A stretch of 39,774 nucleotides of DNA, taken from positions 1 through 39,774 of the forward strand of contig JAFUMU010000068.1 of assembly GCA_017482495.1 (NCBI GenBank), given 5' to 3'. This DNA comes from Clostridia bacterium (GTDB taxonomy: Bacteria > Bacillota > Clostridia > Oscillospirales > CAG-272). Positions 15,336 through 23,198 of the stretch are shown in pieces. The stretch's first letter is position 1. Every line of letters begins with the position of its first letter. The notes below the pieces were generated by a model. That model had not been told where the DNA came from. It did no database searches and saw nothing but the letters and a program-made list of their open reading frames with translations. The translations under genes and the position numbers were made by a program.

Positions 15336-16235
15336 ATGACATTACAGGAAATCCTCGCTGATATCAAAAGCGACAGAGTAAAAAAATGTGTTATAGATAC
15401 AGACGCATTCAACGAGATAGATGACCAGTTCGCCATAGCATATAGCTACCTTTCAAAGAAGCTGGACGTACTGGCAGTGTACGCAGCACCGTTCTTCAAC
15501 GGCAACAGCAAAAGCTATGAGGACGGAATGGAGAGAAGCTATCACGAAATAATCCGAGTTCTCGGCTGCTGTGATAAGGGCTTTACCGTCCCTGTGCTCA
15601 AGGGAAGCAGAGCATCAATAGATCAAACAGGCAAGGCAGTAGACAGTGAAGCCGCCGACCATCTTATAAAGCTTGCCCACGAAACAAACGAGATGATATA
15701 CGTTTTCGGAATGGCAGCAATAACCAACGTAGCATCCGCCCTAATGAAGGATCCTACCATCAAGGATAAGATATGCGTCATTTGGCTTGCGGCATCTGAA
15801 ACTCACGCAGATCACCTTGACGAATTCAACCTTAATCAGGACTATAAAGCAGGTCAGATCCTCCTCAACTCTGGAGTAAATCTTTTGCTGTGCCCCGCCT
15901 GGAGCGTGGTGTGGGAGCTTAAGGCGAGCTTATCCCATATTCTTGATCTGCAGGGACATAACAGCGCCTGCGATTGCCTATATGACCTTGGCTACGGCTA
16001 CTACTGCGGAGCAGGCAAGCCCGAGGGCTGGTACAGATGCCTGTGGGATATAGCAGCCCCCGCAATACTTGATAACCCCGACTGCGCGGAGATAGAAATA
16101 ATCACAGCACCTGTTATGACAGACGACAGAAAATATGCATTTGACTCCACAAGACATAAGATAATGATACTGAAAAAAATAGACCGTGACAAAACATATG
16201 AAAAGGCGTGGGAGGTTTTGAAAGCAGGTAAATAA
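15336..16235 (+). CDS. Nucleoside hydrolase-like protein, tandem paralog 2
   Basis: This 299-residue protein is a paralog of the gene before it, with the same architecture: DTDAFNEIDDQFAIAYSY near residue 21, VLKGSRASIDQ, MAAITNVASALM, DEFNLNQDYKAGQILLNSG, and CLWDIAAPA, in which Asp keeps the calcium-ligand place and Trp replaces the usual His. The ATG is preceded by a clear GGAGG (15326-15330). It ends two bases before the third paralog. Whether the three copies act on different nucleosides or form mixed oligomers cannot be told from sequence. Confidence 0.85.
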   Translation: MTLQEILADIKSDRVKKCVIDTDAFNEIDDQFAIAYSYLSKKLDVLAVYAAPFFNGNSKSYEDGMERSYHEIIRVLGCCDKGFTVPVLKGSRASIDQTGKAVDSEAADHLIKLAHETNEMIYVFGMAAITNVASALMKDPTIKDKICVIWLAASETHADHLDEFNLNQDYKAGQILLNSGVNLLLCPAWSVVWELKASLSHILDLQGHNSACDCLYDLGYGYYCGAGKPEGWYRCLWDIAAPAILDNPDCAEIEIITAPVMTDDRKYAFDSTRHKIMILKKIDRDKTYEKAWEVLKAGK

Positions 16236-16237
16236 TT

Positions 16238-17146
16238 ATGACACTTTATGAAATACTTGAAGATATAAAGACCCCGAGAAAAAAGAAGGTGGTCCTTGAT
16301 ACAGATGCATTTAACGAGATCGATGACCAATACGTTATTGCATACTGCGCAAAAACTGAAACAATGGAGCTTCTGGCAGTTCACGCCGCACCCTTCATGC
16401 ACGCAAATTGCAGCAGCATGGAGCTGGGCATGAATCAGAGCTACGACGAGATAGTAAAGGTCCTTTCCCTTGTTGATGAAAATCATAATACTCCCATTAT
16501 GAAGGGGAGTACCACCACAATTGATGCCACAGGCACCTACGTCGAAAGCGAAGCCGCCGATAACCTGATACGTATCGCCCGCGAAAGCGACGAGATAATA
16601 TACGTCCTCACCATCGGCACATCCACCAACGTAACCTCAGCAATCATGAAGGCTCCCGATATCAAGGAAAAAATATGCGTCGTGTGGCTTGCCTGCGCCC
16701 AGACACACGTGTGGAACGATCCTGTAGAATTCAACCTTCATCAGGACTATAACGCAGGACGTATTCTCCTTAATTCCGGGACACCTCTTGTAATAGTGCC
16801 TGCATCCTGGGTCACCAGCAAGCTTAGATCCGATATTAATAATACTCTCCGCCTCAGAGGTCATAACGCAGTGGCAGATTACCTGTGCGATATTACAGAA
16901 AATGCCTATAATATGGTGGGCAGACCTGAAGGATGGGCAAGGACGATTTGGGATATCGGCGCTATCGCTGTTATGGATATGCCCGATAGCGTTCAGTATG
17001 ATATTATCCCTGCACCCGTGTTGACAGATTCCCGCGTTTATGCATTTGATTCCACCCGTCATAACATCATTATGATAAATAATATCGATCGAGACCCCGT
17101 TATGGAAAAGGTGTGGAGCATCATTACTGATTGCCCCAATCCTTGA
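16238..17146 (+). CDS. Nucleoside hydrolase-like protein, tandem paralog 3
   Basis: The third paralog has 302 residues and the same landmarks: DTDAFNEIDDQYVIAYC, MKGSTTTIDATG, TIGTSTNVTSAIM, EFNLHQDYNAGRILLNSG and IWDIGAIAVMD. It also has Trp before the calcium-ligand Asp. It begins two bases after the stop of paralog 2, so translation is probably coupled; its own ribosome site is weak (GCAGGT). The C-terminal YAFDSTRHNI block is shared by all three and is a useful signature of this subgroup. Confidence 0.85.
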   Translation: MTLYEILEDIKTPRKKKVVLDTDAFNEIDDQYVIAYCAKTETMELLAVHAAPFMHANCSSMELGMNQSYDEIVKVLSLVDENHNTPIMKGSTTTIDATGTYVESEAADNLIRIARESDEIIYVLTIGTSTNVTSAIMKAPDIKEKICVVWLACAQTHVWNDPVEFNLHQDYNAGRILLNSGTPLVIVPASWVTSKLRSDINNTLRLRGHNAVADYLCDITENAYNMVGRPEGWARTIWDIGAIAVMDMPDSVQYDIIPAPVLTDSRVYAFDSTRHNIIMINNIDRDPVMEKVWSIITDCPNP

Positions 17147-17156
17147 TATAAATCAC

Positions 17157-17200
17157 AAAACATCCTCTACAGCCTTAAAAGGCTTGAAAGAGGATGTTTT
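17157..17200. terminator. Bidirectional terminator between convergent genes
   Basis: A 12-base outer stem (17157-17168 with 17189-17200) with an inner AGCCTT/AGGCT stem carries A at its foot on one side and T on the other. It can end both the hydrolase operon (plus) and the lipoprotein gene (minus). Confidence 0.9.
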
Positions 17201-17204
17201 TATA

Positions 17205-17759
17205 TTATTTTTTTGTAAGCGTAGCGGGATAAAGAAATGACTGAGCAACGGTGGCATCTGATTTTTCAAGAAAAGTGAGAGTGGAGCCTGAAAGCTCACA
17301 GAGAATGTATGAGCTTTTGTCTGCCTCAAGCTCAGAGTCGTAGGAAAGGTAAAGCTTACCATCCTCAAAAAGATATTTGCCGCTGCAACCATGGCTCGCA
17401 ATCTGTTCTTCAAGCCCATGGGGAATAAAATCAGAAGCAGAGTGTGTGCCGCTTTCTTCGGGATGCTCTTGGCAGTATTTTTCAATGGCAGCTTCTATCA
17501 CGTCAGTAAATTCAGCTAAATATTTTTCGGAGTCAACACAGAGAGTATAGGTGCCTTCCTTGGAAAATTCATAGGTAAAGGAAAGAGACAGCGAAGTGAA
17601 ATCAACATATTCCCCTAAAATACCGTAGTATGTAACGTTAGTTGCATTGATATCCACATAGGAATAGCTACCCTCCCAAGTCCCCACGATCTCATTTTTT
17701 GTTGAACAGGAACAGAGAAGAATAATAGATGCAAATATTACACAAAATAGTTTTTTCAA
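17205..17759 (-). CDS. Small lipoprotein of unknown function
   Basis: I do not recognise the family with certainty. The 184-residue product starts with a lipoprotein signal peptide ([17 protein letters not shown]) and should be anchored on the outer membrane face. After that comes [13 protein letters not shown], an opening often seen in lipocalin-like or YceI-like beta-barrel lipoproteins, and a mixed beta-rich body. I place the start at TTG 17759, because AAGGGAG lies nine bases upstream of it; the TTG at 17768 and GTG at 17765 touch that site and are too close. It has its own promoter. Confidence 0.75.
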   Translation of the reverse strand: MKKLFCVIFASIILLCSCSTKNEIVGTWEGSYSYVDINATNVTYYGILGEYVDFTSLSLSFTYEFSKEGTYTLCVDSEKYLAEFTDVIEAAIEKYCQEHPEESGTHSASDFIPHGLEEQIASHGCSGKYLFEDGKLYLSYDSELEADKSSYILCELSGSTLTFLEKSDATVAQSFLYPATLTKK

Positions 17760-17784
17760 AAGCACCAACTCCCTTCTTGTCTTG

Positions 17785-17813
17785 ATTGTAACATATTCTC
17801 CCCCTCTTGTAAA
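17785..17813 (-). promoter_or_regulatory. Promoter of the small lipoprotein gene
   Basis: TTTACA (17808-17813), a 17-base spacer and TACAAT (17785-17790) on the minus strand predict a start close to 17778, just upstream of the AAGGGAG ribosome site. Confidence 0.7.
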
Positions 17814-17879
17814 TCACAAAAACAATATTTCTGCCCGGTATCCGTAAACCGTAAACTGCGAAAAAATAGCGGAATAATA

Positions 17880-17908
17880 GTGAAAATATATAATGTTCGT
17901 GCTATAAT
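17880..17908 (+). promoter_or_regulatory. Promoter of uvrB
   Basis: GTGAAA (17880-17885), 17 bases and an extended -10 TGCTATAAT ending at 17908. No LexA box (clostridial type GAAC-N4-GTTY) was seen nearby. Confidence 0.6.
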
Positions 17909-17942
17909 ATATATACATCAAACTATCCTAAAAAGGAGCGCT

Positions 17943-19910
17943 ATGGACCGCTTTAAATTAGTTTCAAAATATAAGCCGACGGGCGACCAGCCTGCGGCAA
18001 TAGAACGGCTTACGGCAGGAATCGAAGCCGGAATGAGAGCGCAGACGCTGCTTGGCGTAACAGGCTCGGGTAAGACCTTTACCATGGCAAACGTCATCGC
18101 CAATTTAAATCGCCCAACTCTTGTGCTTGCCCATAATAAGACACTTGCGGCTCAGCTTTGCTGCGAGTTTCGAGAATTCTTTCCCGAAAACGCCGTTGAA
18201 TATTTTGTTTCCTACTACGACTACTATCAGCCCGAGGCGTACGTTCCCGGCAAGGATATGTATATCGAAAAGGATTCATCCATCAACGACGAGATAGATA
18301 AGCTACGCCACAGCGCAACCTCGGCGCTTTTTGAGCGTCGAGACGTTATAATCGTTGCCAGCGTATCCTGTATCTATTCTCTGGGCCCGCCCGAGGAATA
18401 TCAGGCTCAAATGGTAGCAGTACGCCCCGGTCTTATAATTGAAAGAGACGAGCTTGCAGCCCGACTTATCGCCATCAGCTACGACCGTAACGACTTCAGC
18501 TTTACCCGAGGCAACTTCAGAATGCGCGGCGATACACTTGAAATATTCCCCGCAAACCAGAATGAAAAGGCTATAAGAGTTGAATTTTTCGGCGACGAGA
18601 TCGACCGAATCGCGGAATTCGACCCACTGACAGGAACTGTGCTTCAGTACGTTAACTATGCCGCTGTTTTCCCCGCAAACCATTACGTTGTGGCTCCCGA
18701 GGGCAAGGAAAAAGCCCTTCGCGAGATCGAAGCGGAAATGATTCAGCGAGTTGAATATTTTCAGAGTCAGGGCAAGCTGCTTGAAGCCCAGAGGATCGAG
18801 GAGCGTACACGATACGACCTTGAAATGCTCCGTGAGATAGGATTTTGCTCCGGAGTTGAAAACTATTCCCGAGTACTTTCCGGCAGAGAGCCCGGCTCAA
18901 CTCCCTATACACTGCTGGACTATTTCCCCAAGGATTTTATAATGTTCGTTGACGAATCCCACGTTATGCTTCCGCAGGTGAGAGGAATGTACGGCGGAGA
19001 TAGGGCAAGAAAGCAGAATCTCGTAGACTACGGATTCCGCCTTCCCTCTGCTTACGATAACCGCCCTCTTAATTTCTCCGAATTTGAGAGCAAGATAAAC
19101 CAGATGATAATGGTGTCCGCAACACCCGCCCAGTATGAAAAGGATCACTCTCAGCAGACCGTTGAGCAGATCATCCGCCCCACAGGACTTCTGGACCCCG
19201 AGATCGAGGTGCGCCCCGTGGAAACCCAGGTAGACGACCTTCTCTCCGAGGTAAGAGCAAGAACGGAAAAGGGAGAAAGAGTTCTCGTCACCACCCTCAC
19301 CAAGAAAATGGCAGAGGACCTGACGGAATATATGGACGAGCAGGGCATAAGAGTTAAATATATCCACCATAACGTTGAGACCATGGAGCGAAGCGAGCTT
19401 ATCCGTGACCTTCGAATGGGACTTTTCGACGTGCTTGTTGGAATAAATCTGCTGAGAGAGGGTATCGACCTTCCCGAGGTCACATTGGTTGCCATTCTTG
19501 ATGCAGATAAGGAGGGCCTGCTTCGAAGCGAGACCTCGCTTATCCAGACCATAGGCAGAGCAGCCCGAAACGTGGGAGGTAAGGTAATTATGTACGCCGA
19601 TACTATTACCCGCTCTATGGATGCGGCCATAAGAGAAACCAACCGCCGCCGCGAGATACAGCAGAAATATAACGAGGAAAACGGTATCACCCCCCGCACC
19701 GTTAAAAAGGATATCGGCGAGCTTATCAAGATCGGTACCACAGGCTCAAAGCGAGGAAAGAGCGATAAGAAGAAGCTGTCGGAAACCGACCGCATAGCCG
19801 AGATCGAACGCCTGAGAGAAGAAATGAAGAAGGCAGCAAGAGAGCTCCGCTTCGAGGAAGCCGCCTACCTCAGAGACAAGATCAAAGGGCTTGAGATAGT
19901 TAAGAAATAA
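17943..19910 (+). CDS. uvrB: UvrABC excision nuclease subunit B
   Basis: UvrB is the damage-verifying helicase-like core of nucleotide excision repair. It is loaded by UvrA and recruits UvrC. The protein has 655 residues, the family length. Walker A is GVTGSGKT (38-45), the DNA-strand-separating beta-hairpin is marked by [12 protein letters not shown], the Walker B box is DESH in [12 protein letters not shown], and helicase motif VI is QTIGRAARN. The C-terminal UVR domain that binds UvrC is present ([22 protein letters not shown]). ATG 17943 follows AAGGAG by six bases; upstream codons of the open frame overlap the promoter. uvrA and uvrC are not in this window. Confidence 0.98.
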   Translation: MDRFKLVSKYKPTGDQPAAIERLTAGIEAGMRAQTLLGVTGSGKTFTMANVIANLNRPTLVLAHNKTLAAQLCCEFREFFPENAVEYFVSYYDYYQPEAYVPGKDMYIEKDSSINDEIDKLRHSATSALFERRDVIIVASVSCIYSLGPPEEYQAQMVAVRPGLIIERDELAARLIAISYDRNDFSFTRGNFRMRGDTLEIFPANQNEKAIRVEFFGDEIDRIAEFDPLTGTVLQYVNYAAVFPANHYVVAPEGKEKALREIEAEMIQRVEYFQSQGKLLEAQRIEERTRYDLEMLREIGFCSGVENYSRVLSGREPGSTPYTLLDYFPKDFIMFVDESHVMLPQVRGMYGGDRARKQNLVDYGFRLPSAYDNRPLNFSEFESKINQMIMVSATPAQYEKDHSQQTVEQIIRPTGLLDPEIEVRPVETQVDDLLSEVRARTEKGERVLVTTLTKKMAEDLTEYMDEQGIRVKYIHHNVETMERSELIRDLRMGLFDVLVGINLLREGIDLPEVTLVAILDADKEGLLRSETSLIQTIGRAARNVGGKVIMYADTITRSMDAAIRETNRRREIQQKYNEENGITPRTVKKDIGELIKIGTTGSKRGKSDKKKLSETDRIAEIERLREEMKKAARELRFEEAAYLRDKIKGLEIVKK

Positions 19911-19913
19911 AAG

Positions 19914-19949
19914 AACACGGCGTCCTGTTCGTAAATAGGACGCCGTGTT
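19914..19949. terminator. Bidirectional terminator of uvrB and the anti-sigma gene
   Basis: A 13-base perfect stem (19914-19926 with 19937-19949) flanked by A-rich and T-rich sequence lies exactly between the two convergent stop codons. Confidence 0.9.
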
Positions 19950-19952
19950 TAA

Positions 19953-21155
19953 TTATTCAGCTCTTTCGTAAATTCTGCTGTTATATTCCAAAAGCTCATC
20001 AAGGCTGTCTGTTTTGGGTATTCCGTTTATTTCAAAATATTGCTCATCCATAGTCTGAGCATAGCTATGCCATTCTTCATATATGACATTTATGTCATAT
20101 ACTTGTGATACCGTATATTTCTGTTCAGGAATATACCTGATATTCCCTCCGACAAACTCAACATACCCAGTCTCTTTGCAAAACTCGTCAGAAGCAACGC
20201 AGTATCTTATCTGCTCAAATAAGACCTGAGACTGTAAATACTTTCTCGGCATTCTGATATATCCCAGCTTTCCATCTTCTCGAGTTTCAAAGGCATAACA
20301 GCTTTCGTTATACCATTTCGCAGACTGATAATCGATTTCTCCGTCATAGTTATTATCTACAATATACAATCCATCCGAGGTGAATATCCAGTTTTCTCCA
20401 AAACCGTTTACTACTCTTGAAAAAACAAATTCTTTTTCGGTCTGATAAATATATATAAGCTGATTGCCGTATAGCTGAAGAGGAGGCTCAAAATTCTTTT
20501 GATGCCCGTATGCAGACACCGACACAGCCTTGCACGTTACCGCTTCTTTATCCTCCGAGAAGCATATCTGTACAACACCTTTTCCTATAACAATATCTGT
20601 TATCTTTCCAAAATTCTCTGTGTTCTCCTGCATAGCTTCAATAGATTCTGCAAATGCCAGAGCATCCACGTACGAATCCACAAAGCCAAAGTACACGGCA
20701 CCGTCCGTCTTTCCAAGAATACCTTCAACAGAAGTATAATAAGGGTTATCCGCTGAAACAGTAACATTTTTAAGTGATCTTAGATCTGAAAAAGTGTCTT
20801 TCTCAATGGTCTCAACATCACTGCTTAAATGTATAGAAGTAATGCTATGTGCGTTTTTACTGTTTTCAAATGATTTTGCAGTAATAGTCTTTATTCCTTC
20901 GGGTAAAACTATTTCAGTTTCATCTCCACAATAAGAAATGAGAATTCCGTTCTCGATTATAAAATCATTTTGATTTACTCTGCCCAAATAGTTAAATAGC
21001 AAAACACATCCAACGATCACGCACACACTTGCAGCTATAGCCGCTATGGCTTTGTAAGGAGTTTTCCTACCGCTGCTTTGCACGCACGGATCTATCATTT
21101 CCACATATCTGTCGTTTATAAATGACAGATAACCGAGCAATTTTTCACTTGTCAT
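19953..21155 (-). CDS. Membrane protein with leucine-rich-like ectodomain, probable anti-sigma factor
   Basis: The 400-residue protein has a short cytoplasmic N-terminus (about 34 residues), one membrane segment (about 35-57) and a large outer domain. Residues about 75-150 resemble BspA-type LRR_5 repeats (EIVLPEGIKTITAKSFENS, SITSIHLSSDVETIEKDTF). The rest is not recognised. The start codon overlaps the stop of the upstream ECF sigma gene by one base (TGATG), so the two are made together. This layout and topology are those of an anti-sigma factor that senses an extracellular signal. The N-terminus shows no zinc-binding (ZAS) motif, so the assignment as anti-sigma factor is inferred from context. 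Confidence 0.7.
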   Translation of the reverse strand: MTSEKLLGYLSFINDRYVEMIDPCVQSSGRKTPYKAIAAIAASVCVIVGCVLLFNYLGRVNQNDFIIENGILISYCGDETEIVLPEGIKTITAKSFENSKNAHSITSIHLSSDVETIEKDTFSDLRSLKNVTVSADNPYYTSVEGILGKTDGAVYFGFVDSYVDALAFAESIEAMQENTENFGKITDIVIGKGVVQICFSEDKEAVTCKAVSVSAYGHQKNFEPPLQLYGNQLIYIYQTEKEFVFSRVVNGFGENWIFTSDGLYIVDNNYDGEIDYQSAKWYNESCYAFETREDGKLGYIRMPRKYLQSQVLFEQIRYCVASDEFCKETGYVEFVGGNIRYIPEQKYTVSQVYDINVIYEEWHSYAQTMDEQYFEINGIPKTDSLDELLEYNSRIYERAE

Positions 21156-21715
21156 CAGTAAAGTCCCTCCTTTGTCAGTATTTCTTTCAAAGCATTTCTT
21201 GATCTGTGCAAAGACACCTTGACTCTGTTTTCTGTCATATTGTATTTAACTGCAATTTCTTTTACAGACATAATATACCAATATCTGCAAATGAAAACCT
21301 TAGCAGCCATTTCACCGATACTGTCAAGAAAGCCGTCCATCACCGCCGCAAAATGAATAGTGTCAATAATATCTTCGGTATTATCGCATCCTGATACACA
21401 CTCTAATAATTCATCAAGCGCAAGATCTGTCTCTCCTCCGCCCCTTTTTTCCGCATTATAATATCTGTATTTTGCAAGCGATATATTTCTTGTTATTCTT
21501 GCAAGAAAAGCCTTCAATTTGGACGGACGTTGCTCAGGCATTGAATTCCATGCGCTCATATATGTATCATTAACGCATTCTTCAGAGTCTGAAGCGTTCC
21601 TTAATATGTTAAATGCAACGGTAAAGCAATACTTTCCGTATTTTTTCTCAGTTTCTTTAATTGCTTTTTCTGTGCGTTGCCAATACATTTCAACTATTTT
21701 TTCATCAGTCATCAT
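21155..21715 (-). CDS. ECF-type RNA polymerase sigma factor
   Basis: The protein redirects RNA polymerase to a special promoter set. It has 186 residues with sigma region 2 (about 20-95, including SDSEECVNDTYMSAWNSMP) and region 4 (about 125-183, with the helix-turn-helix SVKEIAVKYNMTENRVKVSL). The start has GGAGG five bases before the first of two adjacent ATG codons (21715 and 21712). It is followed with a one-base overlap by a membrane protein gene that probably restrains it. The target regulon cannot be told from this window. Confidence 0.93.
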   Translation of the reverse strand: MMTDEKIVEMYWQRTEKAIKETEKKYGKYCFTVAFNILRNASDSEECVNDTYMSAWNSMPEQRPSKLKAFLARITRNISLAKYRYYNAEKRGGGETDLALDELLECVSGCDNTEDIIDTIHFAAVMDGFLDSIGEMAAKVFICRYWYIMSVKEIAVKYNMTENRVKVSLHRSRNALKEILTKEGLY

Positions 21716-21733
21716 CCGTCCCTCCTCACGTAT

Positions 21734-21762
21734 ATTATATATGTTTTCTCGTTTCTATACAA
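21734..21762 (-). promoter_or_regulatory. Probable promoter of the ECF sigma/anti-sigma operon
   Basis: TTGTAT (21757-21762), 17 bases and TATAAT (21734-21739) on the minus strand. It looks vegetative; no clear ECF-type AAC motif was recognised. Confidence 0.55.
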
Positions 21763-21894
21763 TATTCAATGACTCTAAAAGGTTTCCTAACAATATAGTA
21801 ATAATATAGAGCCAAAAGGTTACACAAACCGAAGATTTTTTTGATAATATATGATGCATAAACAGCACCAACTTCTTTAGAAATAGTTTTCCTC

Positions 21895-21923
21895 TTGACA
21901 AATCACACAAAGATGTATAGAAT
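21895..21923 (+). promoter_or_regulatory. Promoter of the DUF1292 gene and probably of the 6S RNA
   Basis: TTGACA (21895-21900), 17 bases and TAGAAT (21918-21923) give a start near 21930. The next T-run terminator on this strand is at 22490, after the 6S RNA. Confidence 0.75.
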
Positions 21924-21965
21924 AGTAGTATCGAAGCATATTATATATCACAAAGGAGACCTATC

Positions 21966-22262
21966 ATGGCAGACGAAATTTTTGAAAGCGAAATATACAC
22001 TCTCACAGACGATAACGGCGTTGAAAGCGATTTCGAGCTTATCGGCACAGTTGAGCTTGAGGGCGTAACATATTATGCGCTTATTCCTTATACTGAAGAC
22101 GAAGATGCAGAGGTTGAAGAATACATCGTTCTTCGCGGCGAAAAGGACGATAACGGCGAAGACATTCTCGTTTCCATCGACGACGACGATGAGTTTGACC
22201 GCGTTGCCGACATTTTCGACGACGAATTTTCCGCAGCAGCTTTTGAGGAAGACGCTGAGTAA
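21966..22262 (+). CDS. DUF1292 family protein
   Basis: A 98-residue, strongly acidic protein of the DUF1292 (PF06949) family, common in Firmicutes and of unknown function. Visible landmarks are IYTLTDDNGVESDFELIGTV, the aromatic YYALIPY and EEYIVLRGEK. The tail is a run of Asp/Glu/Phe residues. No signal peptide or membrane segment is present. AAAGGAG precedes the ATG. In many clostridia such genes sit near ruvX/yqgF and alaS, but here the gene stands alone, directly followed by a 6S RNA. Confidence 0.9.
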   Translation: MADEIFESEIYTLTDDNGVESDFELIGTVELEGVTYYALIPYTEDEDAEVEEYIVLRGEKDDNGEDILVSIDDDDEFDRVADIFDDEFSAAAFEEDAE

Positions 22263-22273
22263 TTGATCGCGCT

Positions 22274-22478
22274 TATGTCCTGCGATGTTGGTGATAGGGT
22301 TGCTAATTGAACCCACAGTTGATTAATGGAGTGAACACTTCGTGTAGGAATGCAGGCCTCCCGCCCTCCTCTCTTTTGACAGGAGAAGCGGACGTTGGAA
22401 GCACAAAGCACGGACGACGCACACCACCTTGCTTTGGCAGGGTTTCACATTGTGACTTTACACGGCATCGCGGGTCAA
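22274..22478 (+). ncRNA. ssrS: 6S RNA (regulator of RNA polymerase)
   Basis: 6S RNA mimics an open promoter and binds the housekeeping sigma holoenzyme. The sequence here has the expected long, interrupted rod shape. A closing stem pairs CCTGCGATG (22279-22287) with CATCGCGGG (22466-22474). A small side hairpin pairs GGGTT (22297-22301) with AACCC (22310-22314). The apex is closed by CTCCT/AGGAG (22366-22370 with 22381-22385) inside a CCGC/GCGG stem. The 3' half (GACGACGCACACCACCTTG, then GGGTT and GGCATC before the closing stem) resembles the matching part of the E. coli molecule. Ends are approximate. It begins about 12 bases after a stop codon, which leaves no clear separate promoter, so the RNA may be cut from the DUF1292 transcript. 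Confidence 0.82.
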
Positions 22479-22489
22479 ATTAAAAAATT

Positions 22490-22517
22490 AAAAGGACTGC
22501 ATCTGCAGTCCTTTTTT
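22490..22517. terminator. Terminator after the 6S RNA, also facing the XRE gene
   Basis: AAAAGGACTGCA pairs with TGCAGTCCTTTT (22490-22501 with 22504-22515) and is followed by T on the plus strand. The A-rich other side makes it work for the minus-strand XRE gene, which ends at 22520. Confidence 0.9.
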
Positions 22518-22519
22518 GC

Positions 22520-22768
22520 TTACTCTTTATTTCCTATGCCCGCAAAAAAATCCTCATATGAGCAATCGTATATACGGTGCAGCTCAACCAACACACTTGC
22601 TTTAATATTAAGCTCTCCTGCTTCATACTTCGCATAAGTGGACCTGCCGATATCACAGCCCCTGCGCTGAAGCTCTGCGCACAGCTTCTCCTGCGATATT
22701 TTGTGATCGAGACGCAATCTTCTCAGATTATCACCCATATTCAAATCGCATCTGATCTTCTGTTCCAT
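22520..22768 (-). CDS. Small XRE/Cro-type transcriptional regulator
   Basis: An 82-residue DNA-binding protein with one helix-turn-helix (about 11-68): NLRRLRLDHKISQEKLCAEL, then RSTYAKYEAGE as the recognition helix region. It has no ligand or dimerisation domain beyond that. AGGAG lies five to eight bases before the ATG. It is the second gene of a two-gene operon, 21 bases after a small uncharacterised gene, and may control that operon. Confidence 0.88.
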   Translation of the reverse strand: MEQKIRCDLNMGDNLRRLRLDHKISQEKLCAELQRRGCDIGRSTYAKYEAGELNIKASVLVELHRIYDCSYEDFFAGIGNKE

Positions 22769-22789
22769 AAAATCTCCTGTTTTTTGCTG

Positions 22790-23020
22790 TTACTTAATAC
22801 CGAGCACAGCGCATGCCCTGTCGCCATTCTTGCGCCTTACGTAAATACGATACTCGTAGGAATTCTCAGCCTTGGCGAACGGAACCCCGTGATACCTGCC
22901 TGGATTGGTGGGAGAATTGACCGTTACAAAGCTTTCAATACCGACGGCACTGAGACGTTGCCTTATCTCATCGCAACGCTTCATATCTCTTGTTATTGCA
23001 ACCTCTTTTCTGAAAAACAT
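22790..23020 (-). CDS. Small conserved-looking protein of unknown function
   Basis: A 76-residue protein that I do not recognise securely. The N-terminal part (RCDEIRQRLSAVGIESFVTVN) has the alpha-beta pattern of DUF2007-like proteins, in which a short sequence after a helix carries (G)I(E)SFV. The C-terminus is basic and beta-rich (YRIYVRRKNGDRACAVLG). No signal peptide or membrane segment. The start has a strong GGAGGGG six bases upstream and a consensus promoter. It is cotranscribed with the XRE gene. Confidence 0.7.
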   Translation of the reverse strand: MFFRKEVAITRDMKRCDEIRQRLSAVGIESFVTVNSPTNPGRYHGVPFAKAENSYEYRIYVRRKNGDRACAVLGIK

Positions 23021-23059
23021 ATTACCCCTCCGTTCCGCATTTTCGGTGTTTCTGTTTTA

Positions 23060-23088
23060 ATTGTACAGTACCCTGTATCATTTGTCAA
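23060..23088 (-). promoter_or_regulatory. Promoter of the small protein/XRE operon
   Basis: TTGACA (23083-23088), 17 bases and TACAAT (23060-23065) on the minus strand. The spacer edge holds a short palindrome-like TACTGTA next to the -10, a possible operator for the XRE protein, but there is only one copy. Confidence 0.75.
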
Positions 23089-23148
23089 TTGACTCTAAAC
23101 ACATATGCGAATAACTCTCCTATTTCAGGTTCTTTGGAGGTGGTCTAA

Positions 23149-23181
23149 AGTGGAACATCTCTGCGAAAGAGAGGTTCCACT
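23149..23181. repeat. Dispersed hairpin repeat, family A copy at the end of spoIIE
   Basis: A 14-base stem with one mismatch (23149-23162 with 23168-23181) closes a 5-base loop that reads TTCGC on the minus strand. It lies 18 bases after the spoIIE stop and may serve as its weak terminator (followed by TTTAG). Confidence 0.7.
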
Positions 23182-23198
23182 CTTCACATATCACACAC

